From Rouxiella aceris (GTDB lineage Bacteria > Pseudomonadota > Gammaproteobacteria > Enterobacterales > Enterobacteriaceae), in NCBI RefSeq assembly GCF_012933545.1, contig NZ_JAADJU010000004.1, positions 248,001 to 312,000 of the forward strand: a DNA stretch of 64,000 bases, given 5' to 3'. Below, one piece after another: positions 10,469-20,816 of the stretch (position 1 is the stretch's first letter; every line of letters starts with the position of its first letter). The translations under genes and the position numbers were made by a program. Under the pieces are notes generated by a model. That model saw only the letters and a list, made by a program, of their open reading frames with translations, had not been told where the DNA came from and did not search any database.

Positions 10469-11069
10469 AAGAAGGACCTTTTGGCGTTTTCAGTGGGATA
10501 CGCGAGTAAAGTAAACTTTATCACAGAAGGGGGAAATTCCCAGATTGTTGCCAGAATGCAGCGGACAACCGGTGAGCTTTTATTCAATACAGGCAACGCC
10601 CTCTGTGGCAGTCGAAAAATATCCCGCCGCTTTATTTACTGTTTTTTAACGTTTTAGTGCTATTTCTATCAACGTGGCAATAAAATAATGGCTACCCTGG
10701 CGGAGTTTTTTAGCCGCAGCATACTGACTGAAAACAGAGGCAAGGCGTCAGGCAACACCTTGTATTTCCTCGCCATTAAATAAAATCCCCGCACAAATAT
10801 TCGGCTGTTTTTCTGTTAATTGTTTGCATTAAATGACCGATTTCCTGCTGCCTAAAGCACGTTTAACCCTCGACCCGACGCAGGGAATTATGCTGTGATG
10901 AGGGTTCATTTACTGGATAATGCGGTATACTTCCCGAACTTTGCCGCTTTATTCAGGCTATAAAAATTGAAATACCCAACGTCATTGCAGTCACAGTAGC
11001 GTGTCCGCCATCGTGACGAGAGAGACCTTGGGTAGGCCTGTTGCTTCTGACGAGGATGCAGTACGCGAT
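10469..11069. other. pepN-pncB divergent intergenic region
   Basis: About 600 bp with no ORF that looks real. TATACT (10926-10931) with TTCATT 15 bp upstream is the best pncB promoter candidate. A-T rich stretches near 10630-10690 and 10770-10830 could serve pepN. I looked for the NadR palindrome (TGTTTA-6-TAAACA) known at E. coli pncB and did not find it. Confidence 0.45.
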
Positions 11070-12275
11070 ATGACTTCATACGCCTCCCCGATTTTGACGT
11101 CGTTGTTAGATACTGACGCCTATAAGCTGCATATGCAGCAGGCCGTCTACCATCGCTACGCGAACAGTCATGTTGTCGCCGAATTTCGTTGCCGAGGTGA
11201 CGAATTACTGGGCGAATATGCGCAAGAGATCCGTCAACAGATTGAGCTGATGAGTAAGCTGGCGCTGACGGACGACGAGTTCCGCTATCTCGACAGCCTG
11301 CCATTCTTTAGCCAGGATTACCTGCAATGGTTGCGCGGCTTTCGCTATAACCCACAGCACGTTGAGGTCACGGATCTCGGTGGACAACTGCATATACGTA
11401 TTGCTGGCCCCTGGCGTGAAGTGATTATGTGGGAAGTTCCGCTGCTGGCGGTGATCAGTGAAGTGGTACACCGCCGTCGCTCACCGGATGCCACTGTCGA
11501 GATGGCCGTTGCTCAGTTGCGTCACAATCTGCAGCAATTTAGCAAAAATTCGGCAAATCTCGATATGTCGGGCTTTAAGCTAATGGATTTCGGTACCCGC
11601 CGTCGTTTTTCGGCGTCGGTGCAGCACGCCATTGTCAGCACACTAAAAGATGAATTCCCCTATCTGGTCGGCACCAGCAACTATGATTTGGCGCATCAGT
11701 TGCAGCTTAATCCGGTGGGCACTCAGGCTCATGAGTGGTTCCAGGCGCATCAGCAACTGAGTCCGGTACTGGCCAATAGCCAGCGCGCGGCGCTACAGGC
11801 CTGGCTGGACGAATACCCGGATCAGTTGGGGATTGCGCTCACCGACTGCATTACCATGGATGCTTTTCTGCGTGACTTTGGCAGCAAATTTGCCAGCGCT
11901 TACCAGGGACTGCGCCATGACTCCGGCGATCCCGTCGAGTGGGGTGAAAAAGCCATTGCCCATTATCAGCAACTGGGCATTGAACCCATGAGTAAAACCC
12001 TGGTGTTTTCAGATAATCTGGATCTTGATAAAGCGCTGGAGCTGTACCGTCATTTCCATCAACGCATCAATCTGGTATTTGGTATAGGAACCCGTCTAAC
12101 CTGCAATATTCCTCAGGTTAAGCCGCTAAATATCGTGATTAAGCTGGTGCAGTGTAACGGCAAACCGGTGGCAAAATTATCCGATAGCCCGGGCAAAACC
12201 ATTTGTCAGGATAAAGCCTTTGTTAAGGCGCTGCGCAAAGCCTTTGACCTGCCGTTGGTAAAAAAAGCCTCCTGA
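11070..12275 (+). CDS. pncB: Nicotinate phosphoribosyltransferase
   Basis: 401 residues from the ATG at 11070 (E. coli PncB is 400 and aligns from this Met: [20 protein letters not shown]). The frame is open to a GTG at 11001, but that site has no Shine-Dalgarno sequence. It converts nicotinate, PRPP and ATP to nicotinate mononucleotide in NAD salvage. [10 protein letters not shown] (phosphoribosyl region), [15 protein letters not shown] and [10 protein letters not shown] are conserved. A GC-rich hairpin follows the stop. Confidence 0.97.
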   Translation: MTSYASPILTSLLDTDAYKLHMQQAVYHRYANSHVVAEFRCRGDELLGEYAQEIRQQIELMSKLALTDDEFRYLDSLPFFSQDYLQWLRGFRYNPQHVEVTDLGGQLHIRIAGPWREVIMWEVPLLAVISEVVHRRRSPDATVEMAVAQLRHNLQQFSKNSANLDMSGFKLMDFGTRRRFSASVQHAIVSTLKDEFPYLVGTSNYDLAHQLQLNPVGTQAHEWFQAHQQLSPVLANSQRAALQAWLDEYPDQLGIALTDCITMDAFLRDFGSKFASAYQGLRHDSGDPVEWGEKAIAHYQQLGIEPMSKTLVFSDNLDLDKALELYRHFHQRINLVFGIGTRLTCNIPQVKPLNIVIKLVQCNGKPVAKLSDSPGKTICQDKAFVKALRKAFDLPLVKKAS

Positions 12276-12290
12276 TACGCTTTCTACCCT

Positions 12291-12319
12291 GCCCTGCGTC
12301 TCCCTTACCGGCGCAGGGC
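12291..12319 (+). terminator. Probable pncB terminator hairpin
   Basis: GCCCTGCG and CGCAGGGC form an 8-bp perfect stem 16 bp after the pncB stop. No good T-run follows, so termination may be weak or Rho-assisted. Confidence 0.5.
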
Positions 12320-12574
12320 AATCCCCGACCAGCACCTTCCCCATGATCCGCTGCAGTTGATAACATAATGTGATATTGCCAGACAGGCCGACCCGCTGCG
12401 GGATAAATGTTGCCTGCGGTTGACGATTTCTGCTTGTGTCCTGAAAAAGGCTAAGTAACATAGCAAAACCCCTTCTTGCTAAGGGTGCGAGACATTTTAA
12501 ACAGGTTTTTTATACGAATTTAAAACCATTGGTATCATCATCTGAACAATCAGATAATTTAAAGAGAGAAATCT

Positions 12575-13975
12575 ATGAGCGTTGTGCCTGTAGTCGACGT
12601 ACTGCAAGGCCGTGCAGCGGTTGACAGTGAAGTCACCGTACGCGGTTGGGTGCGTACCCGGAGAGATTCTAAAGCTGGCATCTCCTTCCTCGCCGTTTAT
12701 GACGGCTCCTGCTTTAATCCGTTACAGGCCGTCGTAAATAATTCTTTGCCCAATTATCAGGATGAAGTTCTGCGTCTGACCACCGGCTGCTCGGTTGAAG
12801 TCACCGGCACCGTTGTCGCCTCACCTGGCGAAGGCCAAAGCTTTGAATTGCAGGCGACCTCCATCAAGGTTGTCGGTTGGGTTGACGATCCTGATACTTA
12901 CCCGATGGCGGCAAAACGTCACAGCATCGAATATCTGCGCGAAGTGGCGCACCTGCGTCCGCGCACCAATCTGATTGGTGCCGTGGCGCGCGTACGTAAT
13001 ACGCTGTCGCAGGCCATACACCGTTTTTATCATGAAAACGGCTATTTTTGGGTTTCAACGCCGCTGATCACCGCCTCCGATACCGAAGGCGCTGGCGAAA
13101 TGTTCCGCGTCTCCACGCTGGATTTGCAAAACCTGCCGCGTACCGATAAAGGCGAAGTGGATTTCAGCGAAGATTTCTTTGGTAAAGAAGCCTTCCTTAC
13201 TGTATCCGGTCAGCTTAATGGCGAAACCTATGCCTGTGCACTGTCCAAGGTTTACACCTTTGGTCCGACCTTCCGTGCAGAAAACTCCAATACCAGCCGT
13301 CACCTTGCCGAGTTCTGGATGGTTGAACCGGAAGTGGCCTTTGCCACTCTCGACGATATCGCGTCACTGGCTGAACGCATGCTTAAGTATGTTTTTCAGG
13401 CGGTTCTTAACGAACGCGCAGACGATATGGCGTTTTTTGCCGAACGTGTAGACAAAGACGCCATTTCACGCCTGGAACGATTTGTAACTTCAGATTTCGC
13501 CCAGGTGGATTATACCGAGGCAGTGGAAATCCTCATCGCATCAGGTCAGAAATTTGAAAATGACGTTTCCTGGGGTGTCGATCTCTCCTCAGAACATGAA
13601 CGTTATCTGGCCGAAAAGCATTTTAAAGCACCGGTAGTGGTTAAAAACTATCCGAAAGATATCAAAGCTTTCTATATGCGCATGAACGAAGACGGCAAGA
13701 CCGTGGCCGCCATGGACGTATTGGCCCCGGGAATTGGCGAAATTATCGGCGGTTCTCAGCGTGAAGAGCGTCTGGACAGACTGGATGCCCGTCTGGAAGA
13801 AATGGGTCTGAATAAAGAAGATTACTGGTGGTATCGCGATCTGCGTCGCTACGGCACTGTGCCACATTCTGGTTTTGGTTTGGGTTTTGAACGTTTAGTA
13901 GCCTATGTCACCGGCGTACAAAACGTACGTGATGTGATCCCATTCCCAAGAACACCACGTAATGCAACTTTCTAA
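12575..13975 (+). CDS. asnS: Asparaginyl-tRNA synthetase
   Basis: 466 residues, the E. coli length. It is a class IIb aminoacyl-tRNA synthetase: an N-terminal OB-fold anticodon-binding domain ([20 protein letters not shown]), then the catalytic domain with motif 2 ([21 protein letters not shown]) and motif 3 ([15 protein letters not shown]). AAAGAGAG precedes the ATG. It is a single gene with a strong terminator. The 300-bp gap upstream holds its promoter region; I see no ORF in it. Confidence 0.98.
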   Translation: MSVVPVVDVLQGRAAVDSEVTVRGWVRTRRDSKAGISFLAVYDGSCFNPLQAVVNNSLPNYQDEVLRLTTGCSVEVTGTVVASPGEGQSFELQATSIKVVGWVDDPDTYPMAAKRHSIEYLREVAHLRPRTNLIGAVARVRNTLSQAIHRFYHENGYFWVSTPLITASDTEGAGEMFRVSTLDLQNLPRTDKGEVDFSEDFFGKEAFLTVSGQLNGETYACALSKVYTFGPTFRAENSNTSRHLAEFWMVEPEVAFATLDDIASLAERMLKYVFQAVLNERADDMAFFAERVDKDAISRLERFVTSDFAQVDYTEAVEILIASGQKFENDVSWGVDLSSEHERYLAEKHFKAPVVVKNYPKDIKAFYMRMNEDGKTVAAMDVLAPGIGEIIGGSQREERLDRLDARLEEMGLNKEDYWWYRDLRRYGTVPHSGFGLGFERLVAYVTGVQNVRDVIPFPRTPRNATF

Positions 13976-14016
13976 TAAATTAAAATATTTCTAATTTAAC
14001 AAATTTAGATACAAAA

Positions 14017-14049
14017 CTAAGGCCAGCGATGCTGGCCTTAGTCATTTTT
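14017..14049 (+). terminator. asnS Rho-independent terminator
   Basis: CTAAGGCCAGC and GCTGGCCTTAG make an 11-bp stem with a 3-nt GAT loop, followed by TCATTTTTA. It lies 42 bp after the asnS stop. Confidence 0.9.
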
Positions 14050-14081
14050 AAACATAGATCCCTGTCACAAAGTTCCGTAAA

Positions 14082-14145
14082 TTTAATATTTTGTTACACA
14101 CTTTTTCCTACTGAAACAAGTTTAGGGGTTTAGTAGCATTTTCGC
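14082..14145 (+). promoter_or_regulatory. OmpR-type binding region of ompF
   Basis: Three consecutive blocks resemble the E. coli ompF F1, F2 and F3 OmpR sites: AATATTTTGTTACACACT, TTTTTCCTACTGAAACAAG and GTTTAGTAGCATTTTCGC. GTTACA, GAAAC and GTAGCA are the conserved cores. The array ends about 130 bp before the ompF start, leaving a long 5' leader of the kind that is the MicF antisense target in E. coli. The array is seen; OmpR control is inferred from homology. Confidence 0.7.
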
Positions 14146-14276
14146 TGTGGATTAACCGCACCCTGAATGGAACACTGCGTTCAGACACAGGAGACACCAA
14201 ACTATCAGCAATAGTTCCGTAAAATATTGTAGGCAGTGGCAAGGTGTCCAAATAACACCAATGAGGGTAATAATAA

Positions 14277-15356
14277 ATGATGAAGCGCAACATTCTTGCA
14301 GTGGTAATCCCGGCTCTTTTAGCTGCCAGCGCAGCAAACGCAGCTGAAATTTATAACAAAGACGGCAACAAGCTGGATCTGTACGGTAAAGTAGACGGCC
14401 TGCATTACTTCTCTAGCAATTCTGGCGACGATGGCGACAAAACCTACGTCCGTTTCGGCTTTAAAGGCGAAACCAAAATCAATGAATATGTCACCGGTTA
14501 CGGCCAGTGGGAATACAATATTCAGGCTAACAACCCAGAATCTGGCTCTGCGGCTGTTGCAGAAGCAGGCAACAAAACCCGTCTGGGCTTTGCCGGTCTG
14601 AAATTTGGTGACTACGGCTCATTCGATTACGGTCGTAACTATGGCCTGATGTATGATTCTATCGGCTGGACCGATATGATGCCAGAATACGGCGGTGACT
14701 CTGGTTACACCGACAGCTTCCTGACTGGTCGTGCTACTGGCGTAGCTACTTACCGTAACAGCAACTTCTTCGGCCTGGTTAAAGGTTGGGATTTCGCGGT
14801 TCAGTACCAGGGTAAAAACGATCGCGACGATATCCACACCTCTAACGGTGATGGCTATGCGCTGTCAACTTCTTATACCTCTGCCATTGGCCTGGGTATC
14901 GTAGGTTCTTACGCGTCATCTGACCGTACCAACAATCAAAACCTGGCCACATATGGCCGTGGCGACAAAGCGCAGAGCTGGGGCACCGCAGTTAAGTATG
15001 ATGCCAACAATGTCTATGTAGCCGCTTTGTACACCGAATCTCAGAACGCAGCACCTATCACTGGTTCCAACGGCGAAGGTTTTGCTAATAAAGCAGTAAC
15101 CACTGAAGTGATTGCTCAGTACCAGTTCGATTTCGGCCTGCGTCCATCTATTGCCTACGTACAGTCTAAAGGCAAAGATATCGAAGGTATCGGCGATGCT
15201 GACCTGTATAAATACTATGAAGTTGGTGCTAACTACTACTTCAACAAAAACATGTCTACCTACGCTGACTACAAAATCAACCGTCTGAAATCTGACAACC
15301 CACTGGGTCTGGCTACCGACAACATCGTAGCTGTAGGTCTGGTGTACCAGTTCTAA
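14277..15356 (+). CDS. ompF: Outer membrane general porin OmpF
   Basis: 359 residues, beginning [22 protein letters not shown] (signal peptide, cleavage after ANA), then [16 protein letters not shown]. It forms a 16-strand trimeric porin for small hydrophilic solutes. The constriction-loop L3 signature is [21 protein letters not shown] (E. coli PEFGGD), and the C-terminus VGLVYQF ends in the phenylalanine needed by the Bam machinery. Its position between asnS and aspC identifies it as ompF rather than ompC. Codon use is strongly biased, as expected for an abundant protein. Confidence 0.94.
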   Translation: MMKRNILAVVIPALLAASAANAAEIYNKDGNKLDLYGKVDGLHYFSSNSGDDGDKTYVRFGFKGETKINEYVTGYGQWEYNIQANNPESGSAAVAEAGNKTRLGFAGLKFGDYGSFDYGRNYGLMYDSIGWTDMMPEYGGDSGYTDSFLTGRATGVATYRNSNFFGLVKGWDFAVQYQGKNDRDDIHTSNGDGYALSTSYTSAIGLGIVGSYASSDRTNNQNLATYGRGDKAQSWGTAVKYDANNVYVAALYTESQNAAPITGSNGEGFANKAVTTEVIAQYQFDFGLRPSIAYVQSKGKDIEGIGDADLYKYYEVGANYYFNKNMSTYADYKINRLKSDNPLGLATDNIVAVGLVYQF

Positions 15357-15404
15357 TTTCGCTTACGCCCCGTACCTTTTGGTACCGCATAAGTTGATAA
15401 ATCA

Positions 15405-15430
15405 GGCAGAGCTTCGGCTCTGCCTTTTTT
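15405..15430 (+). terminator. ompF Rho-independent terminator
   Basis: GGCAGAG and CTCTGCC form the stem around a stable CTTCGG-type loop, followed by TTTTTT. It lies 48 bp after the stop. Confidence 0.93.
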
Positions 15431-15615
15431 ATTGCCCACAGGATCCCCGCCAACTTATTTCGATCGTCTCTTTCCAGCCGGTTCCATCAGATATTTTCAT
15501 GATCCAAGGCGGCTCACAACTCTGCTTTCTTTTTGTCGCAAACGGTTGGCAAAGGACGATTCAGGCGGTAACCTGAACGCCTCTACTGTTGATAACAGGT
15601 CATGGAAGTATCCAC

Positions 15616-16806
15616 ATGTTTGAAAAAATCACTGCCGCACCCGCTGATCCTATCCTGGGTCTTACCGATCTTTTCCGCGCTGACGATCGTCAGAATAAAA
15701 TCAATCTCGGGATCGGGGTCTATAAAGACGAAACAGGTAAGACACCGGTTTTGGCCAGTGTTAAAAAAGCCGAGCAATTCCTGCTGGAAAATGAAACCAC
15801 CAAAACCTATCTGAGCATTGATGGTTTGCCTGATTTCGCTCATTGCACTCAGGAATTGCTGTTTGGTGCAGACAGTCCCCTTATTGCCGACAAACGCGCC
15901 CGTACCGCGCAAACCCCTGGTGGCACCGGTGCCCTGCGCATCGCGGCAGATTTTGTCGCCACTCAGACCAGCGCCCAACGCGTCTGGGTAAGTAATCCAA
16001 GTTGGCCGAATCACGTTGGCGTGTTCTCCTCCGCTGGCTTGCAAGTGGCTGAATATCAATATTACGATGCCGCCAATCATGCGCTGGATTTTGACGGTAT
16101 GCTGCAAAGCCTGAGTCAGGCACAAGCCGGGGACATCGTATTGTTCCACGGTTGCTGTCATAACCCGACAGGTATCGATCCTACCGCCGCACAGTGGCAG
16201 CAGTTGGCCGATCTCTCCGTGGCCAAGGGTTGGTTACCTTTGTTTGACTTTGCTTACCAGGGCTTTGCCAAAGGCCTGGAGGAAGATGCAGAAGGTTTGC
16301 GCATTTTTGCCGCTCAGCATGCTGAACTGCTGATTGCCAGCTCCTACTCCAAAAACTTTGGCCTGTATAATGAACGCGTTGGGGCCTTTACTGTGGTCGC
16401 CGCCGATGCTGCCACCGTCGACCGCGCCTTTAGCCAGGTCAAGTCGGTGATCCGCACCAATTATTCCAATCCTCCGGCTCACGGTGCCTCAGTGGTAGCA
16501 ACGATCCTCGGTAACCCGGCACTGCGTGCGCTGTGGGAACAGGAACTGAGTGATATGCGTCAGCGTATTCACCGTATGCGCCAACTGTTTGTCACTACCC
16601 TGCAAGAAAAAGGGGCCAACCAGGATTTCAGCTTTATTATTACGCAAAACGGCATGTTCTCGTTCAGTGGACTGAACAAGGAGCAGGTATTGCGTCTGCG
16701 TGAAGAATTCGGCGTCTATGCCGTTAATTCCGGTCGTATCAACGTCGCTGGCATCACCCTGGACAATATGGCTCCGCTGTGCGAAGCCATAGTCGCGGTG
16801 CTGTAA
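15616..16806 (+). CDS. aspC: Aspartate aminotransferase
   Basis: 396 residues from the ATG at 15616, matching E. coli AspC exactly in length ([16 protein letters not shown]). The frame extends further upstream, but GGAAG at 15604-15608 supports this start. It is a class I PLP aminotransferase making aspartate from oxaloacetate and glutamate. The PLP lysine lies in [15 protein letters not shown], and NPSWPNH and [12 protein letters not shown] are conserved. A bidirectional terminator shared with ycbL follows. Confidence 0.97.
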   Translation: MFEKITAAPADPILGLTDLFRADDRQNKINLGIGVYKDETGKTPVLASVKKAEQFLLENETTKTYLSIDGLPDFAHCTQELLFGADSPLIADKRARTAQTPGGTGALRIAADFVATQTSAQRVWVSNPSWPNHVGVFSSAGLQVAEYQYYDAANHALDFDGMLQSLSQAQAGDIVLFHGCCHNPTGIDPTAAQWQQLADLSVAKGWLPLFDFAYQGFAKGLEEDAEGLRIFAAQHAELLIASSYSKNFGLYNERVGAFTVVAADAATVDRAFSQVKSVIRTNYSNPPAHGASVVATILGNPALRALWEQELSDMRQRIHRMRQLFVTTLQEKGANQDFSFIITQNGMFSFSGLNKEQVLRLREEFGVYAVNSGRINVAGITLDNMAPLCEAIVAVL

Positions 16807-16823
16807 CACGCCGCTGAGGCAAC

Positions 16824-16860
16824 AAAAAGCCAGCCCGGATCACTCCGGGCTGGCTTTTTT
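16824..16860. terminator. Bidirectional terminator between aspC and ycbL
   Basis: AAAAAGCCAGCCCGGA pairs with TCCGGGCTGGCTTTTT across a 4-nt loop, flanked by A and T runs on the appropriate sides. It serves aspC (plus) and the convergent ycbL (minus). Confidence 0.93.
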
Positions 16861-16906
16861 AATTCACAGGTAAGGATCAGCAGTGACTCACTGCTGCCAG
16901 GCAAAC

Positions 16907-17554
16907 TTACCAGATTGGCATTTCATCCTGCAGAAAAGGATTGGTTTTGCTCTCATAGCCCAGCGTCGACATTGGACCATGGCCGGGAATAAACGCCATA
17001 TCGTCGCCCAACGGCAGTAGCTTGTTTTTAATCGAGTCGATCAAATCCTGATGGTTGCCGCGCGGAAAATCACTGCGTCCTACGCCGCCTTTAAAAATCA
17101 CATCGCCGGTAAGCGCCAGGCGTGCCGTATCGTGGATAAACACGATATGTCCCGGCGTATGTCCCGGGCATTCCAGCACCGACAGCTGCTGGTTGCCAAT
17201 CTGCACCATGTCCCCTTCTACCAGCCAGCGATCGGGGGTGAAAGGCGCACAGTCATCCAGACCAAACATCCGGCTTTGCTCGTGCAGGGCAGCCAATAAA
17301 AACAGATCTTCTTTATGCGGCCCGACGATCGGTACCTGATAATGCGCCGCCAACTCAGCCGCCGCGCCCACGTGGTCAAGGTGACCATGGGTCAGCAACA
17401 CCTGACTAATGGTCACGCCGAGGGCAGCAACTTCGCCCTTGATCTTCTCGGCCTCGCCGCCGGGATCGACCAGTGCAGCCTGATGGGTGTCAGGGCAATA
17501 AATAACAGAACAGTTTTGGCTGAAAGCGGTAACAGGAATAATGTGATATTTCAT
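16907..17554 (-). CDS. ycbL: YcbL, metallo-beta-lactamase-fold hydrolase (glyoxalase II type)
   Basis: 215 residues from the ATG at 17554, chosen because GGAG sits just before it and because YcbL proteins begin [15 protein letters not shown]. Metal ligands are in [42 protein letters not shown] and IPGHGP. The small YcbL group is a type II glyoxalase-like thioester hydrolase without the larger GloB C-terminal domain. The physiological substrate is uncertain. It is followed on the same strand by no other gene and preceded by mepK. Confidence 0.93.
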   Translation of the reverse strand: MKYHIIPVTAFSQNCSVIYCPDTHQAALVDPGGEAEKIKGEVAALGVTISQVLLTHGHLDHVGAAAELAAHYQVPIVGPHKEDLFLLAALHEQSRMFGLDDCAPFTPDRWLVEGDMVQIGNQQLSVLECPGHTPGHIVFIHDTARLALTGDVIFKGGVGRSDFPRGNHQDLIDSIKNKLLPLGDDMAFIPGHGPMSTLGYESKTNPFLQDEMPIW

Positions 17555-17663
17555 AAGGCTCCACTGTGGTCTGCTGCTCCACGGATACTTGGCAACGCGG
17601 CTTGCCCCAGGCAACCACGCGGCTAAATCAATCCGTCAGGATACAGGCCGAAAATTACGCACA

Positions 17664-18215
17664 TTACCAGGTTCTTGCTGGCCCGGTGTCGATGTGCACA
17701 AAGTCACTTTGTGGATAATATCCTACACCACCCATACGCATTTTTAACGCAGCTTTGCGGATATGGGCCAAATCTACGCCCTGGATATGAAAATCCATCG
17801 CTTTGCCCTGCGTGTGGTAACTGTGTTTGGCGACACCGCTGCCGGGTTCGCGCAGACTTTCATTAGTAGCTAACGATCGGTAGCCAGAGACCAGCTGTAC
17901 CGGTTTATTGTGGGTACCCAGCATAACCTGTAAACGATAAAGATGATCAAACAGCTGCGGATCGATATTTTTCACTTTGCCGGCGCGATAGTCGCGGAAC
18001 AAATGATTTAGTCGCGCCAACTCGTCCTTGTTATAGCGTTTGCCATCAAAAAACTCGGTTTTGAGGGTTTCGCCCGTATGCAGGTTGTTGATCACCAAAA
18101 TACGTGGTCTGGGGGTGGAGAGCATGGCAAATGCGCGGCCAGGCAGCAACGCAATACCCATGGCGGCAGTGCCAAGTGCCAACCATTTTCGACGATGTTT
18201 ATCTATTTGGTCCAT
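17664..18215 (-). CDS. mepK: MepK (YcbK), murein endopeptidase of the DUF882/peptidase M15 family
   Basis: 183 residues. The N-terminus has a twin-arginine signal (DKHRRKWLALGTAAMGIALL, cleavage near AFA). The catalytic fold carries SGYRSLATNESLR, the zinc-ligand region SYHTQGKAMDFHI and FVHIDTGPARTW. In E. coli MepK cleaves mDAP-mDAP (3-3) crosslinks. It lies directly downstream of ldtD, which makes 3-3 crosslinks, so synthesis and cleavage of the same bond are encoded side by side (about 180 bp apart, same strand). Confidence 0.95.
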   Translation of the reverse strand: MDQIDKHRRKWLALGTAAMGIALLPGRAFAMLSTPRPRILVINNLHTGETLKTEFFDGKRYNKDELARLNHLFRDYRAGKVKNIDPQLFDHLYRLQVMLGTHNKPVQLVSGYRSLATNESLREPGSGVAKHSYHTQGKAMDFHIQGVDLAHIRKAALKMRMGGVGYYPQSDFVHIDTGPARTW

Positions 18216-18382
18216 GAACAGTCAATTACCCGATATCTATATCATAAAGAGGGGTCGGACTTGACCCCCGGTCACCTTAACCGCCTTAAATGAGCGAGTC
18301 AACCGGCTGAAAAAAGCGTTTACCCGCTTGATTTCACCTGCGACTCACTCGACTGGTCAGACGTTATGACACTTATCGGGTT

Positions 18383-18411
18383 AAAATTACTGCATTTATT
18401 ACAGTAATTTT
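18383..18411 (-). terminator. Hairpin overlapping the ldtD stop
   Basis: AAAATTACTG and CAGTAATTTT form a 10-bp stem with a 9-nt loop spanning the ldtD stop codon, with T-rich ends. It may be a terminator or a partial block between ldtD and mepK. Confidence 0.5.
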
Positions 18412-20252
18412 TCTGCCTGAGACAAGATTTGTGCGCCAGAACGCACGGTAGAATCATAATTGTAAATATCTGTGCGGAATTGCGGCTTACCATCATCGGC
18501 AACCCAAGCGGTTAAATAGAACAATTTAACCGGTATACGATGACGGATCGGTACATAGGTGGTATTCCCTGCCTGAATGGTGGAGGCAATACGTACGTCA
18601 TTCCAGCCGGTATCCTGCAACAACATATTGGCCAGTTCGGAGGCTTTATTAACACGCACACAGCCGGAACTTAGCGCACGTACATCGCGCTGGAACAAAT
18701 TATGGTTCGGGGTATCGTGCAGATAAATAAAATCTGAACTTGGCATATTGAATTTATAACGACCCAGCGAACTCATCGCCCCCGCATCCTGACGTACGCG
18801 GTATGGGAAATGGTCGGGGGAGATCATATTCCAGTTAAGCGTGGCCGGATCGATCACTTCCGCATCATTACTCCAGCCAGAGAGCAAGGTAAAACCATGC
18901 TTTTGCAAATAGCTTGGGTCGTGCATTAGCTTGGGCACAATATCCTGACGAACCAGGGTAGTCGGCACATTCCAGGGTGGATTCAATACCACGTTGCTTA
19001 ATACGCTGCTCATAAGCGGCGTTTTACGGCTTGGACGGCCGACAATCACCCGTGAGGAGAGCACTTCGGCACCGTTAAGATAATATTTCAGCGAATAGTT
19101 GGGGATATTGACCATAATGCCGGTATTGACGTTACCGGGCAGAATTCGCAAGCGCTGAATATTCAAGGCCAGCAAGGTCGCACGGGTACGTGGCGAGGCA
19201 TTCAGCCATTCCCTGGTGCGCAAACCAATTACACCGTCGGCTTCCAGCCCTTGCCATTTCTGGAAACGTTTGACCGCTTCCACCAACTCAGGAGAATACT
19301 CATTGACTGTGCTGGCAGGCACCGGTGCCGCTGCGCTATTGGTCGCGGCATTAGGGGTAGTGGTCGGTGTCGGTAACACATCTTTTACCGAGGTGGCCGA
19401 GGGGCTGACGACCGCCGTCGTTTTTGGCGTCTTATCGGCGCTTTCATCTACCGAAAAATCTTCAACGTTATTCGCGCCGCGATTTTGCGCGGTGCTCTCC
19501 ACAGCAGGAGCCGGTGTCGAGGTATCTGTAACATCGATCATGCGCTCACTGCGCGCAAGGATCTGGCGCAGTGCCGGAATATCATTGCTGATTTGTCCCG
19601 GACGCAGGCTGACGATATTGGTCATCTGCGGCCATGGCTGGGTATCGGCCAGCAGGCTCTTTAATGCCGCATGCATTTTCTGATACTGCGGATGCTGTGG
19701 CTGCAGGGTGGTGATATAGTGCGCCGTAGTGCCATGGCGAACCGCCAACTGCCATTGGTTAATCACCGTCAGCGCCGGAGTGGTCATTTTATAGGGAACG
19801 TTGTTGTACAGCCAATTGCTGCCGTTAACCTCAACGCTGCTGACAAACTGCAAATAGCCCAGCATGGCATCGGATAACACCACATCACGCGCCATCCCGG
19901 TGATACTCGGATCGGTTAGCCATTTGACCCACTGCGTAAACTGCGGCTGGACACCTGAAATTGCCAACTCGGCCAGTTGCTGCTGGAATTGATGCACCGC
20001 ATCGCGGTCCTGCCACATGGGCTGCATATGGTTCGCGGCGTAAATAGGTGCCAGAGAAGAAAGATAGAGCGGCTTCACGCCAGAAGGAAGTTCGGCCTGG
20101 ATATGACTCAGGCTCTGCACGCTCGACAGCGTGGTGGTTTTAACCGGCATTGTCGGCATCGCCGCATTGCTCTGGGTTAGTGGCGCAAAACTACCGATCA
20201 ACAATCCACCAACTAGCAGCACCCTGAGAGACTCATTACGCTTAAGCATCAT
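18399..20252 (-). CDS. ldtD: L,D-transpeptidase LdtD (YcbB)
   Basis: 617 residues from the ATG at 20252 (a second ATG follows immediately; AGGGG lies just upstream). E. coli YcbB is 615. It has a signal peptide ([19 protein letters not shown]), a scaffold domain, a Ser/Thr/Pro/Ala-rich low-complexity linker, a peptidoglycan-binding domain ([20 protein letters not shown]) and a YkuD catalytic domain with the Cys nucleophile in [10 protein letters not shown]...ALSSGCVRV. It makes 3-3 peptidoglycan crosslinks, important under envelope stress and beta-lactam exposure. Confidence 0.96.
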   Translation of the reverse strand: MMLKRNESLRVLLVGGLLIGSFAPLTQSNAAMPTMPVKTTTLSSVQSLSHIQAELPSGVKPLYLSSLAPIYAANHMQPMWQDRDAVHQFQQQLAELAISGVQPQFTQWVKWLTDPSITGMARDVVLSDAMLGYLQFVSSVEVNGSNWLYNNVPYKMTTPALTVINQWQLAVRHGTTAHYITTLQPQHPQYQKMHAALKSLLADTQPWPQMTNIVSLRPGQISNDIPALRQILARSERMIDVTDTSTPAPAVESTAQNRGANNVEDFSVDESADKTPKTTAVVSPSATSVKDVLPTPTTTPNAATNSAAAPVPASTVNEYSPELVEAVKRFQKWQGLEADGVIGLRTREWLNASPRTRATLLALNIQRLRILPGNVNTGIMVNIPNYSLKYYLNGAEVLSSRVIVGRPSRKTPLMSSVLSNVVLNPPWNVPTTLVRQDIVPKLMHDPSYLQKHGFTLLSGWSNDAEVIDPATLNWNMISPDHFPYRVRQDAGAMSSLGRYKFNMPSSDFIYLHDTPNHNLFQRDVRALSSGCVRVNKASELANMLLQDTGWNDVRIASTIQAGNTTYVPIRHRIPVKLFYLTAWVADDGKPQFRTDIYNYDSTVRSGAQILSQAEKLL

Positions 20253-20816
20253 CCCCTGCCTCACTTTAATACCATAAAAATACCCAATAAATCTCAACGT
20301 GCAGGAAGCCAGCAAGCGGACGGAAAGTCGGTAACTCGACCGAGTAAGCGACAAATTGTCAGCAGCAGAGTGATACGCTGCTGGTGGCCGTTCCACATAA
20401 TATGGCCCAGGGAAGCGCTGATAAAAGCCCACAGCGTACCTGCAAATTACAAGACTAAGGGTAGAGCGACATCGCTAAAATAACTACCGAAATACTTAAG
20501 CAAACTGCCCATAGATTAAGTATATAGACAGAATGTTAACTTTGCTCAGTCGACAAGAAATTTGCTTTCTGATTTATACAAAGACTCTATGTTACCGGCT
20601 GGGGGAATTAAAGGGGGGAAAGCGAGTTTATTATTTTTAATATGTCAAACGCCCAAAAAATCAGCAAATCGCGCTAGCTGACGGCGTATTATTCGTCGGG
20701 TCTCTGCCGAACCCGGTAACCGGCAGATAAAAGCGCCAACTGAGTTGAGGCAGTTGGCGCTTTTAAAACCGGCAATATTAACAAAACCTATCGCCTTATG
20801 GTGTTGCCCATATTGG
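20253..20816. other. mukB-ldtD intergenic region
   Basis: About 560 bp. It contains the mukB terminator at 20729-20764 and a second small hairpin CTGCCG/CGGCAG at 20704-20726. The AT-rich part at about 20480-20600 probably holds the ldtD promoter. No credible ORF or RNA gene is visible in the rest. Confidence 0.5.
20729..20764. terminator. mukB terminator
   Basis: AAAAGCGCCAACTG pairs with CAGTTGGCGCTTTT over an 8-nt loop, a 14-bp perfect stem. It is symmetrical, with A run and T run, and terminates the cmoM-mukFEB operon 53 bp after the mukB stop. Confidence 0.92.

Noticed and set aside
10310-10657. A 115-codon plus-strand frame overlapping the start of pepN
   Set aside because: Mostly antisense to the conserved PepN N-terminus, with no ribosome site or recognisable domain.
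10860-11069. NadR operator upstream of pncB
   Set aside because: The TGTTTA-6-TAAACA palindrome was searched for by eye and not found.
11001-11069. Upstream GTG start for pncB giving 424 residues
   Set aside because: No Shine-Dalgarno before 11001; PncB homology begins at the Met at 11070.
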